From: Chloroflexota bacterium
Lineage (GTDB): Bacteria; Chloroflexota; Dehalococcoidia; E44-bin15
Reading direction: 5' to 3'
NCBI GenBank assembly: GCA_015222405.1
Contig: JADFVG010000115.1
Coordinates: 1 to 21,857 of the forward strand
DNA: 21,857 nt
Shown: piece after piece, positions 13,608 to 21,735 of the stretch
How positions within the stretch are numbered: the first letter of the stretch is position 1
Layout of the letters: each line of letters begins with the position of its first letter
Notes under the pieces: generated by a model
What the model saw: only the letters and a program-made list of their open reading frames with translations
Databases searched by the model: none
What the model was told of the DNA's origin: nothing
Made by a program: the position numbers and the translations under genes

Positions 13608-14372
13608 GTTGTGATAGTAGCCTTTGTGCTGCTCATCATATTGCCAGCGAGCATAAAGATCATCTACCAGTATGAGTCTGGGGTGGTGTTTCGCCTCGGT
13701 CGGCTAGTCGGGACTAAGACGCCCGGGATCCGCTTCATCATCCCCTACGTTGACCGCATGCGCAAAATTGACACCCGCGTCGTTACCATGGATGTCCCCT
13801 CTCAAGAGGCGATAACCAGGGACAATGTCACGCTCAAGGTCAACGCTGTGGTCTATTTCAGGGTGATGCACCCCGAGGCTGCGGTCATCGAGGTCTACGA
13901 CTACCGGCTGGCGACTTACCAGATCGCCCAGACCACGCTTAGAAGCGTCCTCGGCCAGTCTGAGCTTGATGAGCTGCTGGCGCAGCGTGAGAAGGTGAAC
14001 CAGACGCTGCAGAGAATCATCGACGAGCAGACCGAGCCCTGGGGGATCAAGGTGAGCGTGGTGGAGGTCAAGGATGTGGAGCTTCCCAGCACGATGCAGC
14101 GGGCCATGGCGGCGCAGGCTGAGGCCGAACGGGAACGGCGAGCCAAGATCATCCACGCCGAGGGTGAGTTTCAGGCTGCTGAAAAGCTAGCTCAGGCGGG
14201 CAAGGTCATCGGCCAGGAGCCGACAACGCTGCAACTGCGCTATCTCCAGACCCTCACTGAGATCGCCACTGAGAAGACCAATACCCTGGTATTCCCCTTG
14301 CCCCTGGACCTGATCAGCGCTTTTCTGGGGAATAGAAGGATTGGTGGTGAGGGGAGGAGCGAAAGGGAATAG
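13593..14372 (+). CDS. Stomatin/slipin-type SPFH protein
   Basis: This 259-residue protein has an N-terminal membrane hairpin (about residues 3-25) followed by an SPFH/Band 7 domain. Visible family features are YQYESGVVFRLGRLVG, PGIRFIIPYVDRMRKIDTRV, DVPSQEAITRDNVTLKVNAVVYFRV and the ALPSTMQRAMAAQAEAERERRAKIIHAEGE-like coiled region (here VELPSTMQ...). Stomatins oligomerise on the membrane and in prokaryotes are commonly paired with NfeD, whose protease domain can cut their hydrophobic C-terminus; the C-terminal FPLPLDLISAFLG segment would be the candidate site. It ends the three-gene nfeD operon. Confidence 0.93.
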   Translation: MAWIVVVIVAFVLLIILPASIKIIYQYESGVVFRLGRLVGTKTPGIRFIIPYVDRMRKIDTRVVTMDVPSQEAITRDNVTLKVNAVVYFRVMHPEAAVIEVYDYRLATYQIAQTTLRSVLGQSELDELLAQREKVNQTLQRIIDEQTEPWGIKVSVVEVKDVELPSTMQRAMAAQAEAERERRAKIIHAEGEFQAAEKLAQAGKVIGQEPTTLQLRYLQTLTEIATEKTNTLVFPLPLDLISAFLGNRRIGGEGRSERE

Positions 14373-14573
14373 ACGACCTAAGGCTGTAGTTTACGGATCC
14401 CGAGGCAAAAGATAGGGACGCTGGCTAGCTCGCCACGGCCTTATCTCGTCATCGACTGGAATTGACACATGATGAGCATGTTGCTACCCTGTTTTGGGCT
14501 GATTTGCCATCCGAAAGGCATCTGGACCCTTGCCCTTTTGCATCGGCGGAAACAAAGCTAATTGAAGGAGGAC
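14373..14573 (+). promoter_or_regulatory. Intergenic region with candidate AOR promoter
   Basis: TTGACA (14462-14467) and TACCCT (14485-14490) are 17 bp apart and point toward the oxidoreductase gene, leaving a leader of about 77 nt. I see no recognisable riboswitch or terminator in this 201-bp stretch. Confidence 0.4.
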
Positions 14574-16490
14574 ATGATTCGCCCTAAAGCATATGCGGGA
14601 AATATCTTGCGGATCGACCTTTCTACTGGAGATGTCGACAGGATCCCGACCGAGGATTATGTGCATCTCTTCCTGGGGGGGAGGGGATTAGCGGCCAAGC
14701 TCTATTGGGATGAGGTACCCCCGGGGATCGACGCCTTCGACCCCGAAAACAGGCTGCTCTTCGTAACTGGTCCTATCGCTGGCGTTGCAGGCTTTGCCGG
14801 CCCTCGATGGCAGGTTTGCGCAAAGTCCCCTATTCACAATCGGTTTTCCTATTGCAATCTGGGTGGCTCCTGGGGCACTCAGCTCAAATTCGCCGGGTAT
14901 GATGGCCTGGTCATTTATGGGAAGTCAGACAGGCCCGTCTATCTGTGGATCGATGGTGACCGCGTGGAGATAAGGGATGCAACCCATCTCGTGGGCACGG
15001 GGGCGATCTATTGTCGGGAAAAGCTGCAGGAAGAACTGGGAAGATCATTTCGGGTGGTGGCCGTGGGAATGGCGGGCGAAAATAGGGTGGTGTTTGCCAG
15101 TCTGGTGGCGGATAACGACGCCACTGGCTCAAGTGGGCTGGGGGCAGTGATGGGCTCCAAGGGTCTAAAGGCCATCGCTGTAAGGGGAAGGGGCAAGGTT
15201 GAAGTAGCCGAGCCAGAGAGGGTTCGGAAGCTGAAGGAGCGACTGCGTCTTGAAACGAAAAGCAGGTCTACATCGATATTGCCCTCCCTAGTGAACCCAG
15301 AAAAGCTCAAGAAAGATGTTTGCTATGGCTGTGGCGTTGGGTGTATGCGCTCAACCTATGAGGGGATGAGCGGGAAAAAGGGGAAATTCATGTGCCAGTC
15401 TTCGGTGTTCTACGAGATCCGAGCCCGGCGCTATTATGGGGAGCTCAACGAGGTTCCCTTTGAGGCGAACAAGCTCTGCGATGACTATGGGGTCGATACC
15501 CACGCCATCGAGACCATGATCATGTGGCTGAGCAGGTGCTACCGAGCCGATCTCCTGAGCGATGAGCAGACCGGCTTGCCGCTTTCCCAGATCGGGAGCA
15601 AGGAGTTTATCGAGACATTGCTGAGCAAGATATCCCACCGTGAGGGATTTGGCGACCTGCTGGCCCAGGGCACCCTTAAGGCAGCGGCAGCCCTGGGCAG
15701 AGAGGCCGAGGAATTGATCACCGATTATATGACCTGGACCGGCTACAATTCCGTTTATGGGGCCAGGTTATACATTACCACCGGCCTCCTTTATGCCATG
15801 GAACCGAGGCTTCCCATTCAACAGCTTCACGAGATCAGCCCGCTAATTATGATGTGGGCTGCTCAGGCCGCGGGGTTTGGTGAGAGCTATCTCAACTCCG
15901 AGGTGATAAGGGCCATAGCCAAGCGATTCTGGGGGAGTGAGATAGCTGCCGACTTTTCCACATATGAGGGAAAGGCATTAGCTGCAGCCAGGATTCAAGA
16001 TCGGGAGTACGCCAAGGAATGCCTCATCCTGTGCGATTTTATCTGGCCCATTTTCCATAGCCGGCTCTCTGGAGACCATGTTGGTGACCCCACCCTGGAG
16101 AGCCAGGTTTGCGCCGCGGTGACGGGAAGGGACATCGATGAGCAGGGCCTATACAAGATCGGAGAGAGGGTCTTTAACCTGCAACGGGCCATCCTCGCCA
16201 GGGAAGGACACCGGGGAAGAGAACACGATTGCCTCGAGGAGTTCAATTTTGCCATCCCCCTCAAGGGCGATTTTGGCAACCCCAATTGCATAGTTCCGGG
16301 CAAGGATGGCGAGGTCTTTTCCAGAAAGGGAATGGTTGTTGAGCGGGACAAATTCGAGCAGATGAAGGATGAATACTACCAGATTCGCGGTTGGGATATC
16401 GCCACAGGCCTTCAGGAGAGAGCCAAACTGGAAGAGTTGAATTTGGAGTGGGTTGCCGAAAAGCTGGGGGGCGAGGGTCTTCTGGCTTAA
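14574..16490 (+). CDS. Aldehyde:ferredoxin oxidoreductase (AOR family)
   Basis: Tungsten or molybdenum bis-pterin enzyme of about 638 residues, a typical AOR length, that should oxidise aldehydes to acids or the reverse, with ferredoxin as electron carrier. It begins KAYAGNILRIDLSTG, as the family does. The [4Fe-4S] ligands are Cys250-x2-Cys253-x3-Cys257 (CYGCGVGC) and Cys487 in ILCDFIWP. The pterin-binding blocks GGRGLAAKLYW, GPRWQVCAKSP and ATGSSGLGAVMGSKGLKAI are also present. ATG 14574 is chosen because AAGGAGG lies at 14565-14571, though spacing is short; a TTG at 14562 is in frame but overlaps that site. No ferredoxin or pterin-synthesis gene is adjacent. It converges with the biotin ligase gene, sharing TTAA at 16487-16490. 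Confidence 0.93.
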   Translation: MIRPKAYAGNILRIDLSTGDVDRIPTEDYVHLFLGGRGLAAKLYWDEVPPGIDAFDPENRLLFVTGPIAGVAGFAGPRWQVCAKSPIHNRFSYCNLGGSWGTQLKFAGYDGLVIYGKSDRPVYLWIDGDRVEIRDATHLVGTGAIYCREKLQEELGRSFRVVAVGMAGENRVVFASLVADNDATGSSGLGAVMGSKGLKAIAVRGRGKVEVAEPERVRKLKERLRLETKSRSTSILPSLVNPEKLKKDVCYGCGVGCMRSTYEGMSGKKGKFMCQSSVFYEIRARRYYGELNEVPFEANKLCDDYGVDTHAIETMIMWLSRCYRADLLSDEQTGLPLSQIGSKEFIETLLSKISHREGFGDLLAQGTLKAAAALGREAEELITDYMTWTGYNSVYGARLYITTGLLYAMEPRLPIQQLHEISPLIMMWAAQAAGFGESYLNSEVIRAIAKRFWGSEIAADFSTYEGKALAAARIQDREYAKECLILCDFIWPIFHSRLSGDHVGDPTLESQVCAAVTGRDIDEQGLYKIGERVFNLQRAILAREGHRGREHDCLEEFNFAIPLKGDFGNPNCIVPGKDGEVFSRKGMVVERDKFEQMKDEYYQIRGWDIATGLQERAKLEELNLEWVAEKLGGEGLLA

Positions 16491-17287
16491 CCCTTTTTCA
16501 GGTCCTGTAGCGTGACATCCCCGGCGGTAACGGTAAGCAGGCTGCCATCGGGGCGGCGTAGAAGTAGATTTCCCTGTTCGTCTACGGATTCGGCATAGCC
16601 CTGGTGCACCTCATCGCCGCATTTCACTGTTACCTGCTGGCCCAAGGTTTCCAGGTGGCGGCGCCACAGCTTATCGATGGGCTCACCCTGACGCAGGGCA
16701 TCATACAGCTCCTCGAACTCGCCCAATAGTGCTCGCAATATTTCAGTACGGGAGACCTCCACCTTGAGCATCTCCTTGAGGCTGGTTGCCGTCTCCGCGA
16801 TTTCGGGGATGGAGGAGGGATCCAGATTTACGTTTAGCCCGATGCCCAGGATGGCCGATTGGACAGTCTCGTTGGCTACCTCACTCTCGATCAGGTGCCC
16901 GCATATCTTCTTGCCCTCGATAATGATATCGTTGGGCCACTTGATTACCGGCTTCAGCCCCGTTACCTTCTCGATGCAGCGCATAACTGCCAGGGAAGCT
17001 ACCATGCTAAGGCGGGGGAGTTCCTCCAGCGTGGGACGGAGGATGATGGAGAGCAGGATGCTGCTATCCGGGGGCTCCAGCCACTTTCGGCCAAAGCGCC
17101 CTCTGCCCGCAGTCTGGTGATCGGCAATAACGATGGTGCCTTCCTCCGCTCCCTCTTGCACCGCCTGCTTGGCCACATCCATAGTGGAGGAAGTGACGGG
17201 ATAGTAGAGGATATTATGACCGATAACCTTAGTCCGCAGCTCCTGATGAAGATAAGCTGGGGATAGGCGCCTATTTTGCTGTTTCAT
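16487..17287 (-). CDS. birA: Biotin-[acetyl-CoA-carboxylase] ligase, no repressor domain
   Basis: The protein forms biotinyl-AMP and transfers biotin to a lysine of carboxylase carrier proteins. The 266-residue sequence contains the biotinyl-adenylate loop GRGRFGRKW (61-69), KWPNDIII (116-123), KKICGHLIE and the C-terminal SH3-like barrel (VTVKCGDEVHQGYAESVDEQG). The E. coli N-terminal DNA-binding domain is missing: only about 25 residues precede the catalytic core, so it is a monofunctional ligase and not a repressor. AGGAGA lies a few bases before the ATG. Its stop overlaps the AOR stop within palindromic TTAA. Confidence 0.93.
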   Translation of the reverse strand: MKQQNRRLSPAYLHQELRTKVIGHNILYYPVTSSTMDVAKQAVQEGAEEGTIVIADHQTAGRGRFGRKWLEPPDSSILLSIILRPTLEELPRLSMVASLAVMRCIEKVTGLKPVIKWPNDIIIEGKKICGHLIESEVANETVQSAILGIGLNVNLDPSSIPEIAETATSLKEMLKVEVSRTEILRALLGEFEELYDALRQGEPIDKLWRRHLETLGQQVTVKCGDEVHQGYAESVDEQGNLLLRRPDGSLLTVTAGDVTLQDLKKG

Positions 17288-17311
17288 TTTCTCCTGAAAA
17301 AGAAAGAATCG

Positions 17312-18802
17312 TTAATCGTCCATGTGAGCCAGATTTCTTGCAAGCTGCTTCTTAGTTTCGGTGTCGTACTCCTCAATGCCAGCCAAGTGCCTTACCAGCT
17401 TTTTTCTTGACTCCAAATCGTACTGGCTCCGGATGCCTATTAACTCCATTATTGGCGAGCCACCTCCATGGACGCCGGCATACTGCATAACTCCGCCGAC
17501 CGCTGAGCAGGAGAAGTCAGAAATAAAGCGGAATAGCCTGTGCTGCTTATCTGCTGTTACTTCTGGGTTCCTCATCATGTACTTTTCTAGATAGCCCCTG
17601 GTTTCAGGATTAAGCCAGTCCTCTTCAAAAGGGAGTGTTGATGGTAAGCCACCGGAAATGCTGGTCAGCGTATCATACTCATGATAGATATTCTTGCCAG
17701 CAAGGTAGCGGCCAGTATTGGAATAGAGGAAAGCAGGCTCCCAGATACCGGAGGAGGTTTGTTTGGCCTTAACCGAAGCAGCTATGCCTGAGGCATATAC
17801 CAGCTCCGCGATAACCATTAACTCCGTAATTTCATCCCTTATGTGAGGAGCGTTGCCTACCCCGCTGTACTCCGCGGCTAGTGCGCAGGCCCCCATGATA
17901 ATATCGGTGACCCCAGGTTTACAGCCGGTGTAACTGTGCCGATGATTGTTGGCAAATAGCAAGGCTAGCCGGGCTCCGAATTCCCGTTCTCCGCACATGA
18001 ACACGCGCTCATTGGGAACAAACACATGGTCGAAGACAGTGACGCTGTCTGCCCACCCTGCGGTCTCGCTATACGGAGCCTTACATTCTATTCGTCCCCG
18101 AGGGGCAGTAACCCTGGTAATCAGCTTGATGCCCTCAGTGTCGGCTGGTATAGCGAACGCCACTGCCCAATCCTCATCCTGGGGTGTTAGGGCTCGGGTG
18201 GGGATAACTAACAGTTCGTCCACATAGGCAGCAATCGTGCTATGCATCTTAGCTCCCTGCACCACAATCCCGTCCCTCCTTTTTTCCACAATGCGGAGGT
18301 ATAGATCGGGGTCGACCTGCTGATGAGGCCTCTTGCTGCGGTCACCCTTCACATCGGTCTGGCACCCTGCCGCTATCAGGTCATTCTTCTGGTATTCCTT
18401 TACGTACTGAAGGAAGCGGTCATGGTACTCTGTGCCTTTAGCTTCGTCGATTTCCTTTGTCACTATGCCTAGAGCGTTTAGCACATCGTTGGACATGCAC
18501 CTCTGAATACAGCCACCTGCCAGCGGTGCCAGCACTCGGACCATTTCTTGCTTTCTGAGCAAGTCGTCAGGGCTCTGATGGAGGTGGTTAAATCGGTTGA
18601 TTTCCTCGCCTAGAAGGTGAGACTTGGTAACCACTAAAGGGCGGTACGCATCACTAAAAGCGGCATCAAATGTAAGCCGGGTTATGCTCAAGGCAGAGCT
18701 GAACAAGGGATCGTCCCGTGGCACTGTCTTTCCTCTGACGTAAACGTTGCGTTTCATCTGCCTTAGCCTATCTACGTACTGGTCGCCATTTTTTATCCCC
18801 AT
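17312..18802 (-). CDS. 4-hydroxybutyryl-CoA dehydratase-like flavoenzyme (AbfD family)
   Basis: The 496-residue protein belongs to the HpaB/AbfD family of FAD proteins with an acyl-CoA dehydrogenase fold. It is assigned to the dehydratase branch because the [4Fe-4S] ligands of Clostridium AbfD (Cys99, Cys103, His292, Cys299) have exact counterparts: Cys98 and Cys102 in GGCIQRC, and His287 and Cys294 in NHRHSYTGCK, with the same 3- and 7-residue gaps. Tyr291 and Lys295 also fall where the AbfD active-site Tyr296 and Lys300 are. True HpaB monooxygenases lack this cluster. The reaction is expected to be radical dehydration of 4-hydroxybutyryl-CoA to crotonyl-CoA, or vinylacetyl-CoA isomerisation, and is oxygen-sensitive. 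A related CoA ester as substrate cannot be excluded. AAGGAG precedes the ATG. Confidence 0.88.
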   Translation of the reverse strand: MGIKNGDQYVDRLRQMKRNVYVRGKTVPRDDPLFSSALSITRLTFDAAFSDAYRPLVVTKSHLLGEEINRFNHLHQSPDDLLRKQEMVRVLAPLAGGCIQRCMSNDVLNALGIVTKEIDEAKGTEYHDRFLQYVKEYQKNDLIAAGCQTDVKGDRSKRPHQQVDPDLYLRIVEKRRDGIVVQGAKMHSTIAAYVDELLVIPTRALTPQDEDWAVAFAIPADTEGIKLITRVTAPRGRIECKAPYSETAGWADSVTVFDHVFVPNERVFMCGEREFGARLALLFANNHRHSYTGCKPGVTDIIMGACALAAEYSGVGNAPHIRDEITELMVIAELVYASGIAASVKAKQTSSGIWEPAFLYSNTGRYLAGKNIYHEYDTLTSISGGLPSTLPFEEDWLNPETRGYLEKYMMRNPEVTADKQHRLFRFISDFSCSAVGGVMQYAGVHGGGSPIMELIGIRSQYDLESRKKLVRHLAGIEEYDTETKKQLARNLAHMDD

Positions 18803-18871
18803 GGATTTCTCCTTCTGTCTTGATTTCCAAAAGCTGACCCAGCCATGCTGAGGCTAATCTGTGCGTGCGGA

Positions 18872-18900
18872 ATTCTATTCCTCTAGCGCTCTATTGTCAA
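18872..18900 (-). promoter_or_regulatory. Near-consensus promoter of the AbfD-like gene
   Basis: On the minus strand, TTGACA (complement of 18895-18900), 17 bp, TAGAAT (complement of 18872-18877). Transcription should start near 18865, leaving about 63 nt before the ATG. The -35 box lies inside the last codons of the truncated FAD-oxidoreductase ORF, so that ORF's final residues (LTIER) are promoter sequence, not gene sequence. Confidence 0.65.
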
Positions 18901-19122
18901 GGCAGTGTGAGAAGGCGTCTGCGCTGCCAAATACATGTAAGTAGTATGGGGATCGATACGTACCCCGGGTATTACTTCGGTGTTCTCACATGCCCCGCCG
19001 GCCTCTGGCCTCTCCTCCAGCAGGCACACGCTCTGTCCGCTCTTGGCCAGATACGCTGCTAATGCGGTGCCATTGGGGCCTGCACCTACGATTACAAAGT
19101 CGTACCTTTCCTCCTTGTTCAT
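18883..19122 (-). pseudogene. 5' fragment of a FAD-dependent oxidoreductase gene
   Basis: The 79-residue ORF encodes only the dinucleotide-binding start of a phytoene-desaturase-like oxidoreductase. It contains YDFVIVGAGPNGTALAAYLA with the GxGxxG motif, then LLEERPEAGGACE, whose Glu would hold the FAD ribose, and GVRIDPHTTYMY. Intact members run to 400-500 residues. Family-like sequence stops at about residue 66-70 and the ORF ends in sequence that forms the promoter of the AbfD-like gene. The start retains a good AAGGAG ribosome site. No remainder of the gene is present in the window. It is either a deletion remnant or a gene-start fragment left by recombination. Confidence 0.8.
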
Positions 19123-19669
19123 ATTATGACTCCTTCTCTATGATTCAATTACGATGGCATACGTGATTTGTCTTTCAACCCTTTTCGCGTTCATACCACC
19201 TCCTCGTCAAGCTGGTTGGCCTCCTTCTCCGCCAAGAGGTATCCCCGTCTCGCCGCAAACAGTTATTCTCAATGACGAGAGGGTTCGGGGTATATCTTAT
19301 GCTGGGACTCCTCAAAAGCGTCTATTTATGAATCGAGGAGAGTCAAAGACCCGGCACGGAGGTCCCTCTCTTGAGGGAACAATTTAGAAGCTTACGCAGA
19401 AAACATTCGCAGGCTGGTTTGAATACGAACCGCCCGCACGAGAAGCCTAGCAGAGGCTTTGCCGGTTGTCAAGTTGGGGGTTGGAACCCTTAACCCCACC
19501 GTGTGTCTTGGTGACGACGAGCGAACTCTCCGCTGCAACGAGAATTGACAGTTGTGGATTGGGGGGCTAGGATTGGCGTAAACAGGGATGAGGGCCAGGC
19601 ATGATGCCGCCAAGAGTGGCACTCGCTCTCGGCTGCTACGCATAGGATTAGCCAAGGTGGGCAAATGTC
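19123..19669. other. Gene-poor stretch with one clear promoter
   Basis: I find no credible gene in these 547 bp. TTGACA (19545-19550), 17 bp and TAGGAT (19568-19573) form a good plus-strand promoter for the degV fragment at 19670. Small inverted repeats occur at 19443-19459 (AAGCCT/AGGCTT, 5-nt loop), at about 19475-19498 (TGGGG...CCCCA) and around 19360-19380 (TCCCTC/GAGGGA). None is followed by a T-run, so terminators are not supported. Confidence 0.5.
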
Positions 19670-19867
19670 ATGAGCAAAGTTGCGATTATGACCGACAGCA
19701 CTGCTTGCATCCCGCGGGAGCTGGAAAGCAAGTATGATATTGCCGTTGTGCCGCTGCTGATAGTCTTTGAAGGTAAGAGCTACCGAGATGGGGTAGACAT
19801 GAGTGCCGACAATTCGCACCAAGGCCGTCGACCTCAGCCAGAGAGAGTCCGGAAAATCTTCAGATAA
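19670..19867 (+). pseudogene. 5' fragment of a DegV-family gene
   Basis: The first 45 or so codons are a typical DegV (fatty-acid-binding, FakB-like) N-terminus: VAIMTDSTACIPRELE, then IAVVPLLIVFEGKSYRDGVD. Intact members are about 280 residues. After SYRDGVDMSAD (about 19806) the family match is lost and the frame runs on into the antisense 3' end of the glycosyltransferase gene, which it overlaps at 19834-19867. An AAGGTGGG ribosome site and a 17-bp-spaced promoter are kept upstream. The start is therefore intact while the body is gone. Confidence 0.82.
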
Positions 19868-21090
19868 TCGCGTAGGCACCTGGTGATGAGGAACTTCTCT
19901 TGAACTACGTTTTTGCCGGCATTTCCGAACTTGGCAGCGGTCTCCCTATTTCGCAAGAGGGATGTTATGGCCTCTACCCACTCGTCTACCGAGCGCGCCA
20001 GGTAGCCAGTTTCCCCATGTGATATCTGGAGGGCAATACCCGCCACATCGCTCGCCACCACAGGACGGCTCTTCCACAAGGCCTCGGCGACGACCAGCCC
20101 GAAACCTTCGCGGATCGATTTTTGCACCACCACGCTGGCCGCCTGCTGAAAGGCATTAAGCTCCGGGCTGCTCACTCCGTTCTGGCCCCACAGTATATGA
20201 ATATCGCTCTTGCCCTGTGCATAGGCGGCAGTGCGTTGGTAGCATGACCAGGCTTCTGGATCGTCGTCAGCCCCTCCACCCGCCAGCACCAATTGCACCT
20301 CGGGGAATTCTTTCTTTACCGAACCAAATATGTCGATAACCCCACGGAAATCTTTCCAGGGGTCGAAACGGGATACCATGAAGATAAAGGGCCGACCTGG
20401 GTCAACTCCGTAGCGCAGTAGAATACTGTGAACTTCCCTATCATCGAGGAGGCGATTCTTGATGCTCAGGGGGTCTATGCCTGGAGGCACGTCGAAACAC
20501 CGGGGGCCTTGAAAATCCTTTTGAAGGTATTCTCCCCTGGTAAAGATGGCAGCATCGTAGACCTCAACGTAAGGCTTTAGAAATCCCCAAATATCAGGGC
20601 GAGGGGTGCTGAGGTCCAAGTGACAGCGCCATATCCAAATACCTGGATTTCGATGACCATTTTTCTGATGCAGAAGGCGCAAAACGCCGGCCGGCTGAGG
20701 GTCATGAACCACCACAAAATCATAGGTTCCCCTAGAGTTCAAAAGGTCGGCATTCAGATTGCTATACTTTAGCCATATCTCTTTCATGTGAGATTTCAGC
20801 TGAATCGGCATTCCCTGGAGGCCATTGTGCAGGGCCTTGCTGACCTTGTAGAACTCATCGGCCCCTCGCAGGATACGCCACTCGGCATTCAATCCCAGGT
20901 CGCACGTCAGGGGAACCAGAGCCTTCAGTATCTCTGCTACCCCGCCACCAGCGGCGGTAGCATTGAGATGAAGCACTCTGGCTCCACATAGGGGTTCAGC
21001 CAGCTCCCTCAATTCCTGAATGCATTCCTCCCCCACTGTGGGAGTGTATTCATCGACTGATCGCCTGTGGGTGAGAACGCATTCGGTCAT
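19834..21090 (-). CDS. TreT-like trehalose synthase glycosyltransferase (GT4)
   Basis: The 418-residue GT-B protein matches trehalose glycosyltransferring synthase TreT, which makes trehalose from a nucleotide-diphosphate glucose and glucose. N-terminal markers are HLNATAAGGGVAEIL (glycine loop 48-50), LHNGLQG, HDPQP (129-133) and WRCHLD (154-159). The C-terminal nucleotide-sugar domain has SRFDPWKD (240-247) and the GT4 E-x7-E signature in EGFGLVVAEALWK (328-340), then PVVASDVAG. A related donor or acceptor is possible. AGGAGA lies 9 nt before the ATG at 21090. Its 3' end abuts the broken degV gene on the other strand, which suggests that an insertion or deletion joined the two. Confidence 0.88.
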   Translation of the reverse strand: MTECVLTHRRSVDEYTPTVGEECIQELRELAEPLCGARVLHLNATAAGGGVAEILKALVPLTCDLGLNAEWRILRGADEFYKVSKALHNGLQGMPIQLKSHMKEIWLKYSNLNADLLNSRGTYDFVVVHDPQPAGVLRLLHQKNGHRNPGIWIWRCHLDLSTPRPDIWGFLKPYVEVYDAAIFTRGEYLQKDFQGPRCFDVPPGIDPLSIKNRLLDDREVHSILLRYGVDPGRPFIFMVSRFDPWKDFRGVIDIFGSVKKEFPEVQLVLAGGGADDDPEAWSCYQRTAAYAQGKSDIHILWGQNGVSSPELNAFQQAASVVVQKSIREGFGLVVAEALWKSRPVVASDVAGIALQISHGETGYLARSVDEWVEAITSLLRNRETAAKFGNAGKNVVQEKFLITRCLRDYLKIFRTLSG

Positions 21091-21158
21091 TTATGTATCT
21101 CCTGTTCTAGACCTGCACGAATGGACGGATGTTAGATTACTCCCAATTATGGGTCTAT

Positions 21159-21461
21159 CTATACCAAGGCCAGACTGCCACCTATGGCAAAGGATGCTAT
21201 GCCTAGCCCTACAAGGTCGGCAATGGTGAGTCCCCTTGCATATCCCTTCTTTATTATTAGGCATATCAAAGTGATGCACGCCGCTATTATCCCTACGCGG
21301 ATGAACCCGTGCCACTGCCCGGTGAATAGGAAGCCTGTGAGGTCCATTGTGCCGAAGAAAAGCAGTAATAGCCATGTGAACACTAGGAACGCGCCAGAAC
21401 TGGATAGTCTTGCAATCTCCTCATTTGCGTTCCCTACAAGCTCCCTCACCTTGGTTTCCAC
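21159..21461 (-). CDS. Small multi-pass membrane protein of unknown function
   Basis: The 100-residue ORF has a short polar N-terminus (ETKVRELVGNANEEIARLSS) and three hydrophobic segments (about 23-42, 51-70 and 78-98) separated by short polar loops, so it should be an integral membrane protein. I recognise no family. The start codon is GTG at 21461 immediately behind GAGGAGGA, which is unusually close for a ribosome site; the GTG at codon 5 is an alternative. It lies upstream of the treT-like gene with a 68-nt gap on the same strand. Confidence 0.6.
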   Translation of the reverse strand: METKVRELVGNANEEIARLSSSGAFLVFTWLLLLFFGTMDLTGFLFTGQWHGFIRVGIIAACITLICLIIKKGYARGLTIADLVGLGIASFAIGGSLALV

Positions 21462-21735
21462 TCCTCCTCGGTTTTCACTATTGCCCTTGTCCCCGTCTCG
21501 CGGCAGGACTTGCGCTATCCACTGTCAGACTTCATGACTAATAAGGTCTCAGTTCTTCAACCTAGTGAAAAAATATATCACCGGCAGGTTGGAACGAAGT
21601 TAGAATTCAGTAGTAAGGTGGTTACAGTTGAGGAAACCGACGGTGCGCGAACGCCAAGAAAACGCTCGCACAGTAGTGGAGAGAACAGGGCTCGGAGCTA
21701 GTCTCTAATTTTAACTTGACACTGAGCCCAGTTGC
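21462..21735. other. Intergenic stretch with no assigned feature
   Basis: No convincing gene was found in these 274 bp. A TTGACA at 21716-21721 has no good -10 partner at the right spacing (TTTGTA only) and points into the end of an opposing gene. Confidence 0.4.

Noticed and set aside
17312..18802. 4-hydroxyphenylacetate 3-monooxygenase (HpaB)
   Set aside because: All four Fe-S ligands of 4-hydroxybutyryl-CoA dehydratase are present at matching spacing, which HpaB enzymes lack.
19443..19459. AAGCCT/AGGCTT hairpin as a terminator
   Set aside because: The stem is only 6 bp and no T-run follows.
19392..19664. 90-codon minus-strand ORF in the gene-poor stretch
   Set aside because: No ribosome site, low-complexity Ser/Arg/Pro-rich translation and no family resemblance; a plus-strand promoter lies across it.
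21510..21701. 63-codon plus-strand ORF near the right end
   Set aside because: No ribosome site and no protein-like pattern; likely chance.
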